A DNA stretch of 64,000 nt from Chitinophaga niabensis (GTDB lineage: Bacteria > Bacteroidota > Bacteroidia > Chitinophagales > Chitinophagaceae): positions 245,425-309,424 of the forward strand of contig JAFIGY010000020.1 of assembly GCA_017849435.1 (NCBI GenBank), read 5' to 3'. Every line of letters begins with the position of its first letter. The stretch's first letter is position 1. Made by a program: the position numbers and the translations under genes. This document shows, piece after piece, positions 35,219 to 44,367 of this stretch. Below the pieces are notes generated by a model. It saw nothing but the letters and a program-made list of their open reading frames with translations, did no database searches and was not told the DNA's origin.

Positions 35219-35256
35219 AAAAAAGGAAGACCCAACAAGGCAGGTACTTCCTTTTT
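35219..35256 (-). terminator. Terminator of the ferredoxin gene
   Basis: AAAAAGGAAG pairs with CTTCCTTTTT around a 17-nt loop. Read on the minus strand the hairpin is followed by a T-rich run, placing it as the end of the ferredoxin transcript just before ddl. Confidence 0.7.
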
Positions 35257-35294
35257 CTACAATTATTTCAACTTTGAACTTTTTGAACCGGAAT

Positions 35295-35642
35295 TTAAAT
35301 GTGGAGCCTTGCCTTCTTGGCCATCAGCTCATCCACGGTTTCCTGGTACATTTCATCCGGCACGCAGCAGTCCACCGGGCAAACGGCGGCACACTGGGGC
35401 TCTTCATGGAACCCCTGGCATTCCGTGCATTTATTGGGTACAATATAGTATGTATCTACACTGATGGGGGCATTGCGCTGGTCCGCGTCTATAGAAGATC
35501 CGTCCATCAGGGTATAGCTTCCTTTTACTGTTGTGCCGTCGGCTATCGCCCATTCCACACCGCCTTCATAAATGGCATTATTCGGGCATTCGGGCTCACA
35601 AGCGCCGCAGTTGATACATTCGTCTGTTATCTTAATTGCCAT
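35295..35642 (-). CDS. Two-cluster 4Fe-4S ferredoxin
   Basis: 115 residues from ATG 35642, which begins the family N-terminus [19 protein letters not shown]; a start 21 codons upstream would lie across the promoter region. The first cluster motif is [12 protein letters not shown]. The second is the extended [22 protein letters not shown], typical of the longer bacterial ferredoxins with an insertion between cysteines. The protein transfers electrons at low potential. It is divergent from an acyl-CoA reductase gene whose promoter overlaps its own; a functional link is possible but not shown. Confidence 0.94.
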   Translation of the reverse strand: MAIKITDECINCGACEPECPNNAIYEGGVEWAIADGTTVKGSYTLMDGSSIDADQRNAPISVDTYYIVPNKCTECQGFHEEPQCAAVCPVDCCVPDEMYQETVDELMAKKARLHI

Positions 35643-35674
35643 ATTGTAAACTTTTTGTTTAGGATGTAAGCCAT

Positions 35675-35682
35675 TAATTTTG
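35675..35682 (+). promoter_or_regulatory. -7 box (TAATTTTG) for acyl-CoA reductase gene
   Basis: A perfect TAnnTTTG, with TTTG at 35654-35657 as a possible -33 box at a slightly short 17-nt spacing. It would start transcription about 45 nt before the ATG at 35733. Confidence 0.45.
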
Positions 35683-35685
35683 CAC

Positions 35686-35693
35686 CAAAAATA
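35686..35693 (-). promoter_or_regulatory. -7 box (TATTTTTG) for ferredoxin gene
   Basis: A perfect TAnnTTTG on the minus strand, with TTG (35716-35718) 22 nt upstream. Only 3 nt separate it from the plus-strand -7 box, so the two divergent promoters overlap fully. Confidence 0.45.
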
Positions 35694-35732
35694 GAATATC
35701 TTCAATTTAAATACTCAATTTATTTCGGGGAA

Positions 35733-36749
35733 ATGATGGAATTATCGCAAAAATTGGCGGCGCTGGAGCGCCTGGGTGCATATTTAAGCGGAGCAGGCAC
35801 AGTAGCGGAACAGGATGCCCTTCAGACTGCAAAGCAGCAGGCTTATGTGCACAATGGCTGGTTCACCCCGGAATTCATTGATCTGGCGCTCCGTAATATC
35901 AGCGAACATTTCCTGCAGCGGAACGCCCTCACCCACTGGCTTCAATCCTATCCCGCATTCGGTCACCCGACCCAACGCAAAAAAGTAGGGATCGTAGCCG
36001 CAGGGAATATTCCTCTGGTAGGGTTCCACGACTGGCTGGCAGGTTTCCTCAGCGGACATGATATCCGCATCAAGTTATCTTCCAAAGACAATATCCTCCT
36101 GCCTCACCTCCTCCGTCAACTACAGACCTGGTATCCTGAAACAGCGGAAGACACTACCATACAGGAAGTACTGAAGGATTGCGATGCCTACATCGCCACC
36201 GGCAGCAATAATTCCGCCCGTTACTTCCATTACTACTTCGCGAAATACCCGCATATCATCCGCCGCAACCGCACTTCCGTAGCGGTGCTGGACGGGCACG
36301 AAACACCCGAAGAGCTCTCTGCTCTCGCCGATGATGTGATGCAGTATTTCGGGCTTGGATGCCGGAATGTGACCAAGGTGTTTGTGCCGGAGGGATATGA
36401 TTTCACCCGCCTGCTCGACGCCCTCAAAAAATACGATCAATTCGCCGATCATCACAAATACAAGAACAATTACGATTACAATCTCGCCCTCTTCCTGCTC
36501 AACACCTCTCCTTATCTCACCAACGGTACTGTGCTGCTGCAGGAACATGAAGCACTCTTCTCCCCGCTCAGTGTACTGCATTACGGCTTCTACCGGCATC
36601 GGGAAGAACTGGAAGAAAAGCTTGCGCAACAGGAAGACCTGCAGTGCATTGTAGCGCGCAACGCTATCCCGTTCGGACAGGCACAACGCCCGTCCCTCAT
36701 GGATTACGCAGACGGCGTAGATACCGTGGCATTCCTGCAGGCGCTCTAA
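35733..36749 (+). CDS. Acyl-CoA reductase-like protein (LuxC-type aldehyde dehydrogenase fold)
   Basis: 338 residues. The NAD(P)-binding start KKVGIVAAGNIPLVGFHDWLAGFLSGHD and the segment IATGSNNSARYFHYYF match the short LuxC-like acyl-CoA reductase family of the aldehyde dehydrogenase superfamily. The likely catalytic Cys210 lies in YFGLGCRNVTKVFVPEG. Such enzymes reduce an acyl-CoA or acyl-enzyme to the aldehyde; the true substrate in Bacteroidota is not established. It is a single gene divergent from the ferredoxin gene. Confidence 0.85.
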   Translation: MMELSQKLAALERLGAYLSGAGTVAEQDALQTAKQQAYVHNGWFTPEFIDLALRNISEHFLQRNALTHWLQSYPAFGHPTQRKKVGIVAAGNIPLVGFHDWLAGFLSGHDIRIKLSSKDNILLPHLLRQLQTWYPETAEDTTIQEVLKDCDAYIATGSNNSARYFHYYFAKYPHIIRRNRTSVAVLDGHETPEELSALADDVMQYFGLGCRNVTKVFVPEGYDFTRLLDALKKYDQFADHHKYKNNYDYNLALFLLNTSPYLTNGTVLLQEHEALFSPLSVLHYGFYRHREELEEKLAQQEDLQCIVARNAIPFGQAQRPSLMDYADGVDTVAFLQAL

Positions 36750-36894
36750 CAAAATGACATCCTGTTTTGTTATTCTGACAGGTGGATACACACTGAAAAT
36801 CCGCCCCAACCGTTCTATTTAAGGAGCTTTTAACGAATGCCATAAAAATCTGTTAAATACTTCCGTGTTATAACGTATATTATGGTGCCAGCGT

Positions 36895-36902
36895 TAAATT
36901 TG
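36895..36902 (+). promoter_or_regulatory. -7 box (TAAATTTG) of the degP-like gene
   Basis: A perfect TAnnTTTG with transcription expected near 36909, giving a leader of about 74 nt before the ATG at 36983. No clear -33 box. The remaining part of 36750-36894 shows only a weak AACAAAA/TTTTGTT hairpin after the reductase stop. Confidence 0.4.
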
Positions 36903-36982
36903 TATGCAAAGGCACGTAAATTGATGATGGGTTTTGAGCGTAATCCTTTTATCATTTTAACCCTTTTAAACCAATTGCAAAT

Positions 36983-38518
36983 ATGAAATTCAAGCAAGTT
37001 GCGGCCACCGTTCTTATCAGCGCAGCCACCGCTTTTGCCAGCATATTTGTGTACAACAAATATTTCCAGCCAAAGCGGGAGGGTCCCTATCAGAACGGAT
37101 CAGATTATACACCTGTGAACTATACCCACTACATGCCCGGTACCGTTTCCAATGGGAACATCACGCCGCCTACGGATTTTCAGCAGGCGGCCAGGATCGG
37201 CACACCGGCCGTAGTGCACATCAAAACGAAGATCAATCCCCGGCAGCTGGATAATAATCTGCAAAAGCGGAGAAGCCTGCTGGAAGAGTTCTTTGGAGAT
37301 CAACTAGATGATGAAGGCGGACGAAAGTACTATTCACCCGCGCAGATGGCCTCCGGTTCAGGGGTGCTGATAGCGGACGACGGGTACATCGTAACGAATA
37401 ATCACGTGGTGGATGATGCAGACGAAATCTCCGTGACGCTTAGCAATAATAAGTCATTCACGGCTAAGGTGGTAGCCACCGATCCCAATACGGACCTGGC
37501 AGTGATCAAGATAAACGCCAGGGGCCTGCCTTACCTGCTTTACGGAAATTCTGACGACGTGCAGGTAGGTCAATGGGTGCTGGCGGTAGGTTACCCGCTT
37601 AACCTGGAAACCACGGTAACGGCGGGGATCGTGAGCGCGAAATCACGCTCCATCGGCATCAACCGCAGCCGCAGGTCAGCCATCGAATCCTTCATCCAGA
37701 CGGATGCGGCGGTAAACCAGGGAAACAGCGGGGGCGCCCTGATCAATACAGCCGGCGAGCTGATCGGTATCAACTCCGCCATTGCTTCGCCCACCGGCGC
37801 TTACGCAGGATATTCCTACGCCATCCCGGTGAACCTGGTGAAGAAAGTGGTGAACGACCTGATGCGGTTCGGAAATGTGCAGCGGGCTTATCTTGGCATC
37901 GAATACAATGACCCTTCCCGCCTGACGGACAGGGAACTGAAAGACATGAACATTTCCCGCGACATGGAAGGCATCAAGGTACTGGGTGTACCTGCCACCG
38001 GCGCGGCAGCCGCAGCAGGCATCAAAGAAGGAGATATTATTACCAAAATAAATGGCGTAGCTACCTCGTCTGTTCCCGAGTTAATGGAACAGATCAGCCG
38101 ATACAAGCCAGGTGATAAAGTGAGCATTAATTATATGCGCAACAACAAAGAGTACACCGCCAGCGCAGTCCTGAAGAACCTCGACGGGAATACGGGAATT
38201 GTAAAGATGAGTGTGCTCGATTACCTGGGGGCTGATTTCAATACATTGAGGAAAGACGCTGCCTATGATATGGGTATTGAAGGCGGAGTAATCGTAAGCG
38301 GTATCAGCAGCGGTCTTATCAAAAAGCAAACCAGTATGAAGCCCAGCTTCGTGATCCTGAAAGCAGGCAGCGTGAAGATCCGGACGGTAGAAGAGCTGAA
38401 AAGCGCCCTGCATGGAAAGAAGGCGGTACGGCTGGAAGGGTTTTATCCTACAGACCGCTATTCCAACATCTACTACTACGATCTGGACATGGGCAGTACC
38501 GGCAGCGTAGCTTTTTAA
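36983..38518 (+). CDS. DegP/HtrA-family periplasmic serine protease
   Basis: 511 residues. An N-terminal signal/anchor (AATVLISAATAFASIFVYNKY) is followed by a trypsin-like domain with a full triad: His141 (TNNHVVDDADE), Asp171 (PNTDLAVIKI) and Ser249 (VNQGNSGGALIN). A PDZ domain follows (about 290-385, GAAAAAGIKEGDIITKINGV), and a second, weaker PDZ-like region fills the C-terminus. DegP proteins degrade or refold damaged envelope proteins. It is monocistronic with its own promoter and a terminator. Confidence 0.95.
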   Translation: MKFKQVAATVLISAATAFASIFVYNKYFQPKREGPYQNGSDYTPVNYTHYMPGTVSNGNITPPTDFQQAARIGTPAVVHIKTKINPRQLDNNLQKRRSLLEEFFGDQLDDEGGRKYYSPAQMASGSGVLIADDGYIVTNNHVVDDADEISVTLSNNKSFTAKVVATDPNTDLAVIKINARGLPYLLYGNSDDVQVGQWVLAVGYPLNLETTVTAGIVSAKSRSIGINRSRRSAIESFIQTDAAVNQGNSGGALINTAGELIGINSAIASPTGAYAGYSYAIPVNLVKKVVNDLMRFGNVQRAYLGIEYNDPSRLTDRELKDMNISRDMEGIKVLGVPATGAAAAAGIKEGDIITKINGVATSSVPELMEQISRYKPGDKVSINYMRNNKEYTASAVLKNLDGNTGIVKMSVLDYLGADFNTLRKDAAYDMGIEGGVIVSGISSGLIKKQTSMKPSFVILKAGSVKIRTVEELKSALHGKKAVRLEGFYPTDRYSNIYYYDLDMGSTGSVAF

Positions 38519-38564
38519 GCATGCGACCAACAAGTGTTTTCATATAGGTTTTATAGGTTAGGAT

Positions 38565-38596
38565 AGAAGGCTTCCCGCTTCCCGGGAGGCCTTCTT
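38565..38596 (+). terminator. Hairpin after degP-like gene
   Basis: AGAAGGCTTCCC pairs with GGGAGGCCTTCT (one G-T wobble) around a 7-nt loop, 47 nt after the stop. The following T-run is poor (TAGTT), so it is a weak intrinsic terminator or an mRNA 3' stabilising stem. Confidence 0.55.
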
Positions 38597-38603
38597 AGTT
38601 AAT

Positions 38604-38632
38604 TGAAAAAGCCCTCCGGAATCGGAGGGCTT
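38604..38632 (-). terminator. Terminator of the LytTR/propeller-kinase operon
   Basis: GCCCTCCG-GAAT-CGGAGGGC forms a perfect 8-bp stem. On the minus strand it is followed by a T-run (AAAAA on plus). It lies about 190 nt past the LytTR stop codon, leaving a long 3' untranslated stretch. Confidence 0.65.
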
Positions 38633-38635
38633 ATA

Positions 38636-38833
38636 ATGGCCATCATTGTAAAGGCTCACAGCAATGACCATATATCCTATGAAAACCCTATACTAAATGT
38701 AGGACTATCTGCCCTACCGCCGTTGTACGAGTTGGTAAACGCCAAGAAATTGCTCGTTAACGATGATAAAGCTGCCGTGAAAAAAGATAAGTTAGGTGTA
38801 AATGGCGGGGGAGAAAGTAATACTAAAGGTTGA
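38636..38833 (+). CDS. Doubtful small open frame, 65 codons
   Basis: An ATG-led frame fills the space between the hairpin at 38604-38632 and the LytTR gene end, overlapping that gene's last 11 bases on the opposite strand. The predicted peptide has a moderately hydrophobic middle (ILNVGLSALPPLYELV) followed by a Lys/Asp-rich, Gly-ended tail (NGGGESNTKG). There is no promoter box or ribosome-binding site visible and no family is recognised. It may equally be the untranslated 3' region of the minus-strand operon. Confidence 0.25.
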   Translation: MAIIVKAHSNDHISYENPILNVGLSALPPLYELVNAKKLLVNDDKAAVKKDKLGVNGGGESNTKG

Positions 38834-39584
38834 TAACACCCTTCAACTGGGTGAAAAATTCGTCCTTTTTGCGGGATGAAATCGGTATATTTTTCTGGTC
38901 GCTCATGATCACGGCTGTACCTAAACCCTTGATGATCTTGACGATATGGTGGATATTGATCAGGAAAGATTTGTGAACGCGGTAGAACCCCTTGTCCGAC
39001 AGCATCTCTTCATACTCCTTCAGGGACTTGGAGATCAGATGGGAAACGTTGTTGATCAGCTGAATCTTCGTGTAACTGTCAAAAGCCTCACAATAGATAA
39101 TGTCCTTGAGATCAATCACATTATACCCATCATTCACCGGTATCACGATCTTCGAAAACGCATTATCATTATTCTTCACATAATCCTTCAGAATAGACGC
39201 CAGTTCGTTCAACCGGCCTTTCTTACTCCGCTTCACCTTTTCCAATGCGTCTTCCACCTCACTCACCTTGATAGGTTTGAGCAAATAATCGAGTGCTGCA
39301 AACTTGATAGCCTGAAGCGCATACTCCTGGAAAGCAGTGATGAAAATTACTTCGAAGTTAAGGACAGGAAACATTTCCAATAACTGAAAACCGTTATGGG
39401 GGGGCATTTCAATATCCAGGAACAATACATCAATAGGGTTATTCTTGATCATTTCCGCGGCCTCATGGATATTTTGTGCTTCGCCTATCACTTTTACATC
39501 CTTACAATAATTTTCCAGAATGTTTCGCAGGATATGTATGTTGCGCACCTCGTCGTCAACAATGGCAGCTTTAATAATACTCAT
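38823..39584 (-). CDS. LytTR-family response regulator
   Basis: 253 residues. The receiver domain has D10/D11, phospho-acceptor D57 (DVLFLDIEMP), the FITAFQEYALQAI switch region and a lysine in YLLKPIKV. The LytTR DNA-binding domain (about 145-250) includes YCEAFDSYTKIQL and FYRVHKSFLINIHHI. It overlaps the upstream kinase gene by ATGA, so the two are translationally coupled and form a cognate pair. Its target genes are not evident from position. Confidence 0.93.
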   Translation of the reverse strand: MSIIKAAIVDDEVRNIHILRNILENYCKDVKVIGEAQNIHEAAEMIKNNPIDVLFLDIEMPPHNGFQLLEMFPVLNFEVIFITAFQEYALQAIKFAALDYLLKPIKVSEVEDALEKVKRSKKGRLNELASILKDYVKNNDNAFSKIVIPVNDGYNVIDLKDIIYCEAFDSYTKIQLINNVSHLISKSLKEYEEMLSDKGFYRVHKSFLINIHHIVKIIKGLGTAVIMSDQKNIPISSRKKDEFFTQLKGVINL

Positions 39585-42526
39585 AACATCTTTACAATGG
39601 GAATCAGGATTTCAACCAAGGTACCTTCCTTGTTGCCGAATCCAGACTTAAATTTATCAATAATTTCCAACTTTCCAACGCTTCCATTAAAAGATTTAAT
39701 AATCTGGAGCCTTTCTCTGATCACGCTCAGCGCGGTGGATTCATGTTTAGCGAGTTTGCCGCTCTTAATATTATTGGCATGCTCCCAGCCTATTCCATCG
39801 TCGTCTACAGCGCAATACAGCAGATCTTCCCGTATTTCGAGCCGCACCAGCAGATGCCCGCTCCCGTTCTTAGGGGCGAGACCGTGCTTGATGGCATTCT
39901 CGAGAATGGGCTGGATGAGCATGGGCGGAATGTAAATGGTGTATTCCCGCAACTCCTCGCTCATTTCAAACCGATATACGAAGGAATTGGCGAAACGGAT
40001 CTTTTCCAGGTCCAGGTACCGCGCCAGGAAAGCGATCTCGTCTTCCAGTGAAATATACGATTTCCTGGAATTATTCAGCATCTGCCGCATGAGCGTGGCA
40101 AAATCCGCGAGGAAATTGAGCGCCTGTTTCTCCTCTTTTTCGAGGATGAGATGTTGTACGGAGTTGAGGGAATTGAAGATGAAATGCGGATTCATCTGGT
40201 TGGTGAGCGCCTTGGCCTCCAGCTCCGCGATCCGCCGGTTATATTCGGTCTTCCTTTTCTCTCCGCCCTTGATCCGCCCGATAATGTACCGCAGGATCGC
40301 CAGAATGGCCAGCAAACCCAGCAGCACGAGGATGCCCCGGGCCCACCACTCCTGATACCATTGCGGCAGGATGGAGATCCGCATCTCTACAGGCCGGCTC
40401 CAGTCGCTCTTATACTTGCGGGCCCTGATCTGCAGTTTGTACTCTCCGGGCTGCAGTTTGGGATATGGAACGATATTGCTCATGGTGGTGACCCATCCGC
40501 CGACGGTGTCATTGGAAAAGTTGTACTGGTATTCCACGAGGTCCGGCAGATCAAAGGCAATGGCCCCGAACTCTACCTCAAAGGTGCTTCCCCGCTCATA
40601 CCGGTGCTCGAAATAGGAACGGGCCGGGAAAGTACTGTCGCCATACCGGATGGCATTGAGATATACATTCGGCGGTATGGTGTCAACGGGCAGATGGTCC
40701 CTGGAGAAATAGCACAATCCGTTGGAAGTGGCTACATACAGCGTATCCCTGAAATGGCAGACACCGCGTATATCATCGCTCATGAGGCCGTCATTGGAAG
40801 TAAAATTGCGCCGCAGGGTGAGGGTTTTCGTATCGATCTCGGAAATCCCCCGGTTAGTGGCGTCATATAATCTGCCCTGACCGTCATAGTACAGCTGCTG
40901 GCAGATATCGCTGATAAGATGATCGTTGGACCGGAAGTGACGGATCACTTTATTGTCTTTCAATACAAATATCCCCTGATCGCTGGTTCCTACCCAAAGG
41001 TATCCCTCTATCCATTGCATGTCTTTGATACTCTGACTCATACGGGCATCCTGCTGCATGGGAAAAGGCATATGATTGCCCACACCGAAATACAGTCCAT
41101 TGCTGGTGCCCAGGTAATAAGCGGAATCGTTGATGCAGGAAACGGATGTGATAATGACATCCAGGCTGCTGAGGTCTATCGTTCTTCCGTCATTCACGCT
41201 TAACAGCTTGTTGTTCGTCACCACCCTTATTTTACCGGCGGGTGTGATGTCCATATCCTTGATGGCCTTCATGCCCAGTATCCGGCGAGGTGCTCTCAAA
41301 GCCGGGGAATACTGATAAATAGCATTATCCGTACCGATCACCACTTCATCTCCTTTCGGCATCGGTAATATGCCAAAAACCCTGTTCCTGCCGGCGATGG
41401 AATCCAGCCCATGCCGCAACATATGCCCACGGTTGTCAAGCGTATTCAGCGCTCCGGCGTTCTCCCCGATATACAGGAAACCGTTGCGCGGATCTTTGTA
41501 AACGCTGTAAACGGAGTGAGAATAAAGACCATTGGTATTGTCCAGATAACCGAAATAGAAATTCTTGAAAGGGATGTGATATACCCCGTCCCCATAAGTA
41601 GTGATCCAGATATTACCATCCCGGTCATTGAGAATGCCGGTTACGTAATGATTATCGAGCAGCTTACTAAGCTTCCGCTCTCCCCTGAAAAAATCGCGGA
41701 TAAGATACAAACCGCGCTGTGTGCCTACCCAGAGATTATCATGTTCGATACACATGCTGCTGATTTCTTCATGAATCCCCCAGTCATGCCCCCGGAAAAA
41801 AGGGATCACGTCTTTGCGGGTATAGGAATACAGCACATTATCCGCGATCACTACAGGCTGTTTTCGCACCCTGTCGGCAAACTCGGTTTCCTGCACCGGG
41901 TAAATGGTGGTAAGGAAGATCTTCTGCGTGACATTATTGCTGTCTTTTATCCCGGGAAGACTGAAATAACGCTGGAGGGGGCGGAAGATGGTATCGTTGC
42001 TAAGGAACCAGTAGACGTCTGTGGGTTTGGCGCCGGCCTTTTCATAGGTCGTCTGGCGGCCGTTGTATTTGATAACGTTGCCGGCCGTGTTCAGGAACCA
42101 GACGAGTGCGGTCCGTTCCTTCCTGCTCTCAAACGCATTTAGCATGTACTGGCTCCGGCTGTTGAAGTGAAGACTGGTATCATTGTCTTCATTATGCACA
42201 AAATGCCGGAAATAGAACGAGGGCTTTCCGTTGTAGGTGAAGAACCAGATGCGCCCTCGGGAATCCGCCGCCAGTCTTACCACATCGTTATCGGTAAGAC
42301 CATCTTTCTTGGTGTAGTTACGGAAGCGTTTCCCGTCGAATTTGCTGACGCCGGTGGGTGTGGCAAACCACACGAAACCTTCCGAATCCTGCACAACACT
42401 ATATACGGTAGCGTTGGCAAGCCCATCCTTTACATTGTAATTGCGGATCACCAGGCCCTGTGCGGTTGCAGAACGGGAAAAGACCAGGTAAAAAAGCAAT
42501 ACTGCTATGTAACGGATGGCTCGCAT
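39581..42526 (-). CDS. Propeller-type sensor histidine kinase (Reg_prop, Y_Y_Y, LytS-like kinase)
   Basis: 981 residues from ATG 42526, which begins a signal sequence (RAIRYIAVLLFYLVFSRSATA). The periplasmic part holds repeated two-component propeller motifs (YSVVQDSEGFVWFATPTGVS and GLYSHSVYSVYKDPRNGFLY among them), then a Y_Y_Y domain (YQYNFSNDTVGGWVTTMSN). One membrane segment follows (ARGILVLLGLLAILAILRYI), then a His_kinase domain with NPHFIFNS (His about 781) and N-box PILENAIKHG. Unlike the hybrid regulators of polysaccharide loci it has a separate LytTR partner. The gene begins 31 nt after proS. The ligand is unknown. Confidence 0.92.
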   Translation of the reverse strand: MRAIRYIAVLLFYLVFSRSATAQGLVIRNYNVKDGLANATVYSVVQDSEGFVWFATPTGVSKFDGKRFRNYTKKDGLTDNDVVRLAADSRGRIWFFTYNGKPSFYFRHFVHNEDNDTSLHFNSRSQYMLNAFESRKERTALVWFLNTAGNVIKYNGRQTTYEKAGAKPTDVYWFLSNDTIFRPLQRYFSLPGIKDSNNVTQKIFLTTIYPVQETEFADRVRKQPVVIADNVLYSYTRKDVIPFFRGHDWGIHEEISSMCIEHDNLWVGTQRGLYLIRDFFRGERKLSKLLDNHYVTGILNDRDGNIWITTYGDGVYHIPFKNFYFGYLDNTNGLYSHSVYSVYKDPRNGFLYIGENAGALNTLDNRGHMLRHGLDSIAGRNRVFGILPMPKGDEVVIGTDNAIYQYSPALRAPRRILGMKAIKDMDITPAGKIRVVTNNKLLSVNDGRTIDLSSLDVIITSVSCINDSAYYLGTSNGLYFGVGNHMPFPMQQDARMSQSIKDMQWIEGYLWVGTSDQGIFVLKDNKVIRHFRSNDHLISDICQQLYYDGQGRLYDATNRGISEIDTKTLTLRRNFTSNDGLMSDDIRGVCHFRDTLYVATSNGLCYFSRDHLPVDTIPPNVYLNAIRYGDSTFPARSYFEHRYERGSTFEVEFGAIAFDLPDLVEYQYNFSNDTVGGWVTTMSNIVPYPKLQPGEYKLQIRARKYKSDWSRPVEMRISILPQWYQEWWARGILVLLGLLAILAILRYIIGRIKGGEKRKTEYNRRIAELEAKALTNQMNPHFIFNSLNSVQHLILEKEEKQALNFLADFATLMRQMLNNSRKSYISLEDEIAFLARYLDLEKIRFANSFVYRFEMSEELREYTIYIPPMLIQPILENAIKHGLAPKNGSGHLLVRLEIREDLLYCAVDDDGIGWEHANNIKSGKLAKHESTALSVIRERLQIIKSFNGSVGKLEIIDKFKSGFGNKEGTLVEILIPIVKML

Positions 42527-42557
42527 CAACGATGACTGTCTGAATAGTAAGCTTGTA

Positions 42558-44033
42558 TTAATAGGCCCTCGCAAACAAAACCCTTTCTTTGGAAGGCTTG
42601 CCGGTAAGTATGCAAGTACCGGCTTCCTGCGGGTTGTTCAGGGGGATACAGCGGATGGTCGCTTTGGTGCGTTCCTTGATGGCGGCCTCTGTTTCCGCAG
42701 TACCGTCCCAGTGTGCGGACACAAAACCTCCTTTTTCATCCAGCGTTTTCTCGAATGTTTCCCAGGTATCCACTTCCGTGATATGTTCTTTACGGAAAGC
42801 GAGTGCCTTATCATACAGATGCTGCTGGATCTCTTCCAGCAATTTTACGATGTTTCCGGCAATACCGTCAAGAGAAAGGCTGGATTTTTCTTTGGTGTCC
42901 CTTCTTGCCACTTCCGCAACGTTATTTTCCAGGTCCCTTGCGCCGATAGCGATACGCACGGGCACACCTTTCATTTCATATTCGGCGAACTTCCATCCCG
43001 GGCGGGCATTGTCACTGTCGTCGTATTTTACGCGGATGCCGGCTGCTTTCAGCTCCTGCACGATGACCTCTACTTTCCCGTCAATCGCGCTTTTCTGATC
43101 ATTGCCTTTGTAGATGGGCACTATTACCACCTGTAACGGTGAAATACGGGGTGGCAGTATAAGGCCGTCATCATCGCTGTGCGCCATTACGAGCGCGCCT
43201 ACCAGACGGGTGGATACGCCCCAGGAGGTAGCCCATACGTAATCCAGTTTATTTTCCTTGTTGGAGAATTGCACATCGAACGCTTTGGCGAAGTTCTGAC
43301 CGAGGAAGTGGGAAGTTCCTGCCTGCAGGGCTTTCCCGTCGGACATGAGGGCTTCTATGCAATAGGTGTCCACTGCGCCGGCAAATCTTTCGGAGGGTGT
43401 TTTCACCCCTTTGATCACTGGCACGGCCATGTAATTCTCCACGAAATCCGCGTACACGTCCAGCATGCGGCGGGTCTCCTCCACAGCCTCTTCTGATGTG
43501 GCGTGCGCGGTATGGCCTTCCTGCCAGAGGAATTCGGCGGTGCGGAGGAAAAGGCGGGTACGCATTTCCCAGCGCAACACGTTGGCCCATTGATTAATCA
43601 GGAGGGGCAGGTCGCGGTACGACTGGATCCAGTCTTTATACGTATTCCAGATAATGGTTTCAGAAGTAGGACGAATGATAAGCTCTTCCTCCAGCTTCGC
43701 TTCCGGGTCCACCACCACGCCCTTGCCGTCCGGGTCATTTTTCAGGCGATAGTGTGTTACCACTGCGCATTCCTTCGCAAATCCGTCCACGTGGGAAGCC
43801 TCCTTGCTGAAGAAGCTCTTTGGGATAAGGAGAGGGAAGTAGGCGTTTTGGTGGCCGGTTTCCTTGAACATCCGGTCCAGCACATCCCGCATGTTCTCCC
43901 AGAGGGAGAACCCATAGGGTTTGATGACCATACATCCACGAACGGGAGAATAATCGGCCAAACCACCTTTCAGGACAAGATCATTGTACCATTGCGCATA
44001 ATCCTGTGAACGAGCTGTAATCTCTTTACTCAT
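42558..44033 (-). CDS. proS: Prolyl-tRNA synthetase, short (archaeal/eukaryote-like) type
   Basis: 491 residues from ATG 44033, which matches the family N-terminus ([34 protein letters not shown]); an in-frame TTG 17 codons upstream adds only a Lys-rich tail. Class II motifs are present: [35 protein letters not shown] and [17 protein letters not shown], followed by an anticodon-binding domain. There is no bacterial-type editing (INS) insertion, consistent with the short ProS form common in Bacteroidota. It is a possible first gene of a transcript with the kinase and regulator. Confidence 0.96.
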   Translation of the reverse strand: MSKEITARSQDYAQWYNDLVLKGGLADYSPVRGCMVIKPYGFSLWENMRDVLDRMFKETGHQNAYFPLLIPKSFFSKEASHVDGFAKECAVVTHYRLKNDPDGKGVVVDPEAKLEEELIIRPTSETIIWNTYKDWIQSYRDLPLLINQWANVLRWEMRTRLFLRTAEFLWQEGHTAHATSEEAVEETRRMLDVYADFVENYMAVPVIKGVKTPSERFAGAVDTYCIEALMSDGKALQAGTSHFLGQNFAKAFDVQFSNKENKLDYVWATSWGVSTRLVGALVMAHSDDDGLILPPRISPLQVVIVPIYKGNDQKSAIDGKVEVIVQELKAAGIRVKYDDSDNARPGWKFAEYEMKGVPVRIAIGARDLENNVAEVARRDTKEKSSLSLDGIAGNIVKLLEEIQQHLYDKALAFRKEHITEVDTWETFEKTLDEKGGFVSAHWDGTAETEAAIKERTKATIRCIPLNNPQEAGTCILTGKPSKERVLFARAY

Positions 44034-44367
44034 ATTAACTTTTTTCTTTTTTCGTTTATCCCGCTGAAGCGATTTCCTAATCAATTGTTAAACAGCTGGT
44101 TAAGTCTGCTTTAATTCCGTTTATCCGCTACAGTTACCATTCGCCAGAAACCTTGATAAAACAGGGCTTCCGGCACAATTTATTGGCGCAATATTTGTTC
44201 TTGTAATAATACGAAACGTATACGGAAATCGCCACAAAACCACGTTGGAAAGTGCAAACCCTTCACCGGGTGTGCGAAGATAATAAAACGCTGTGTGCGG
44301 GGCATCTTTCAACGATAAATTTCGTTTAAATTGAGTAAATTTACATTGTTAATCTAAACATCATCAG
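44034..44367. other. Intergenic region between proS and a lipoprotein gene
   Basis: 334 nt between divergent starts. It must hold promoters for both directions, but I found no full -33/-7 pair. No hairpin resembling a T-box or riboswitch and no open frame worth calling was seen. Confidence 0.4.

Noticed and set aside
44034-44367. T-box leader before proS
   Set aside because: No specifier stem or T-box-like sequence followed by a terminator could be found, and T-boxes are not expected in this phylum.
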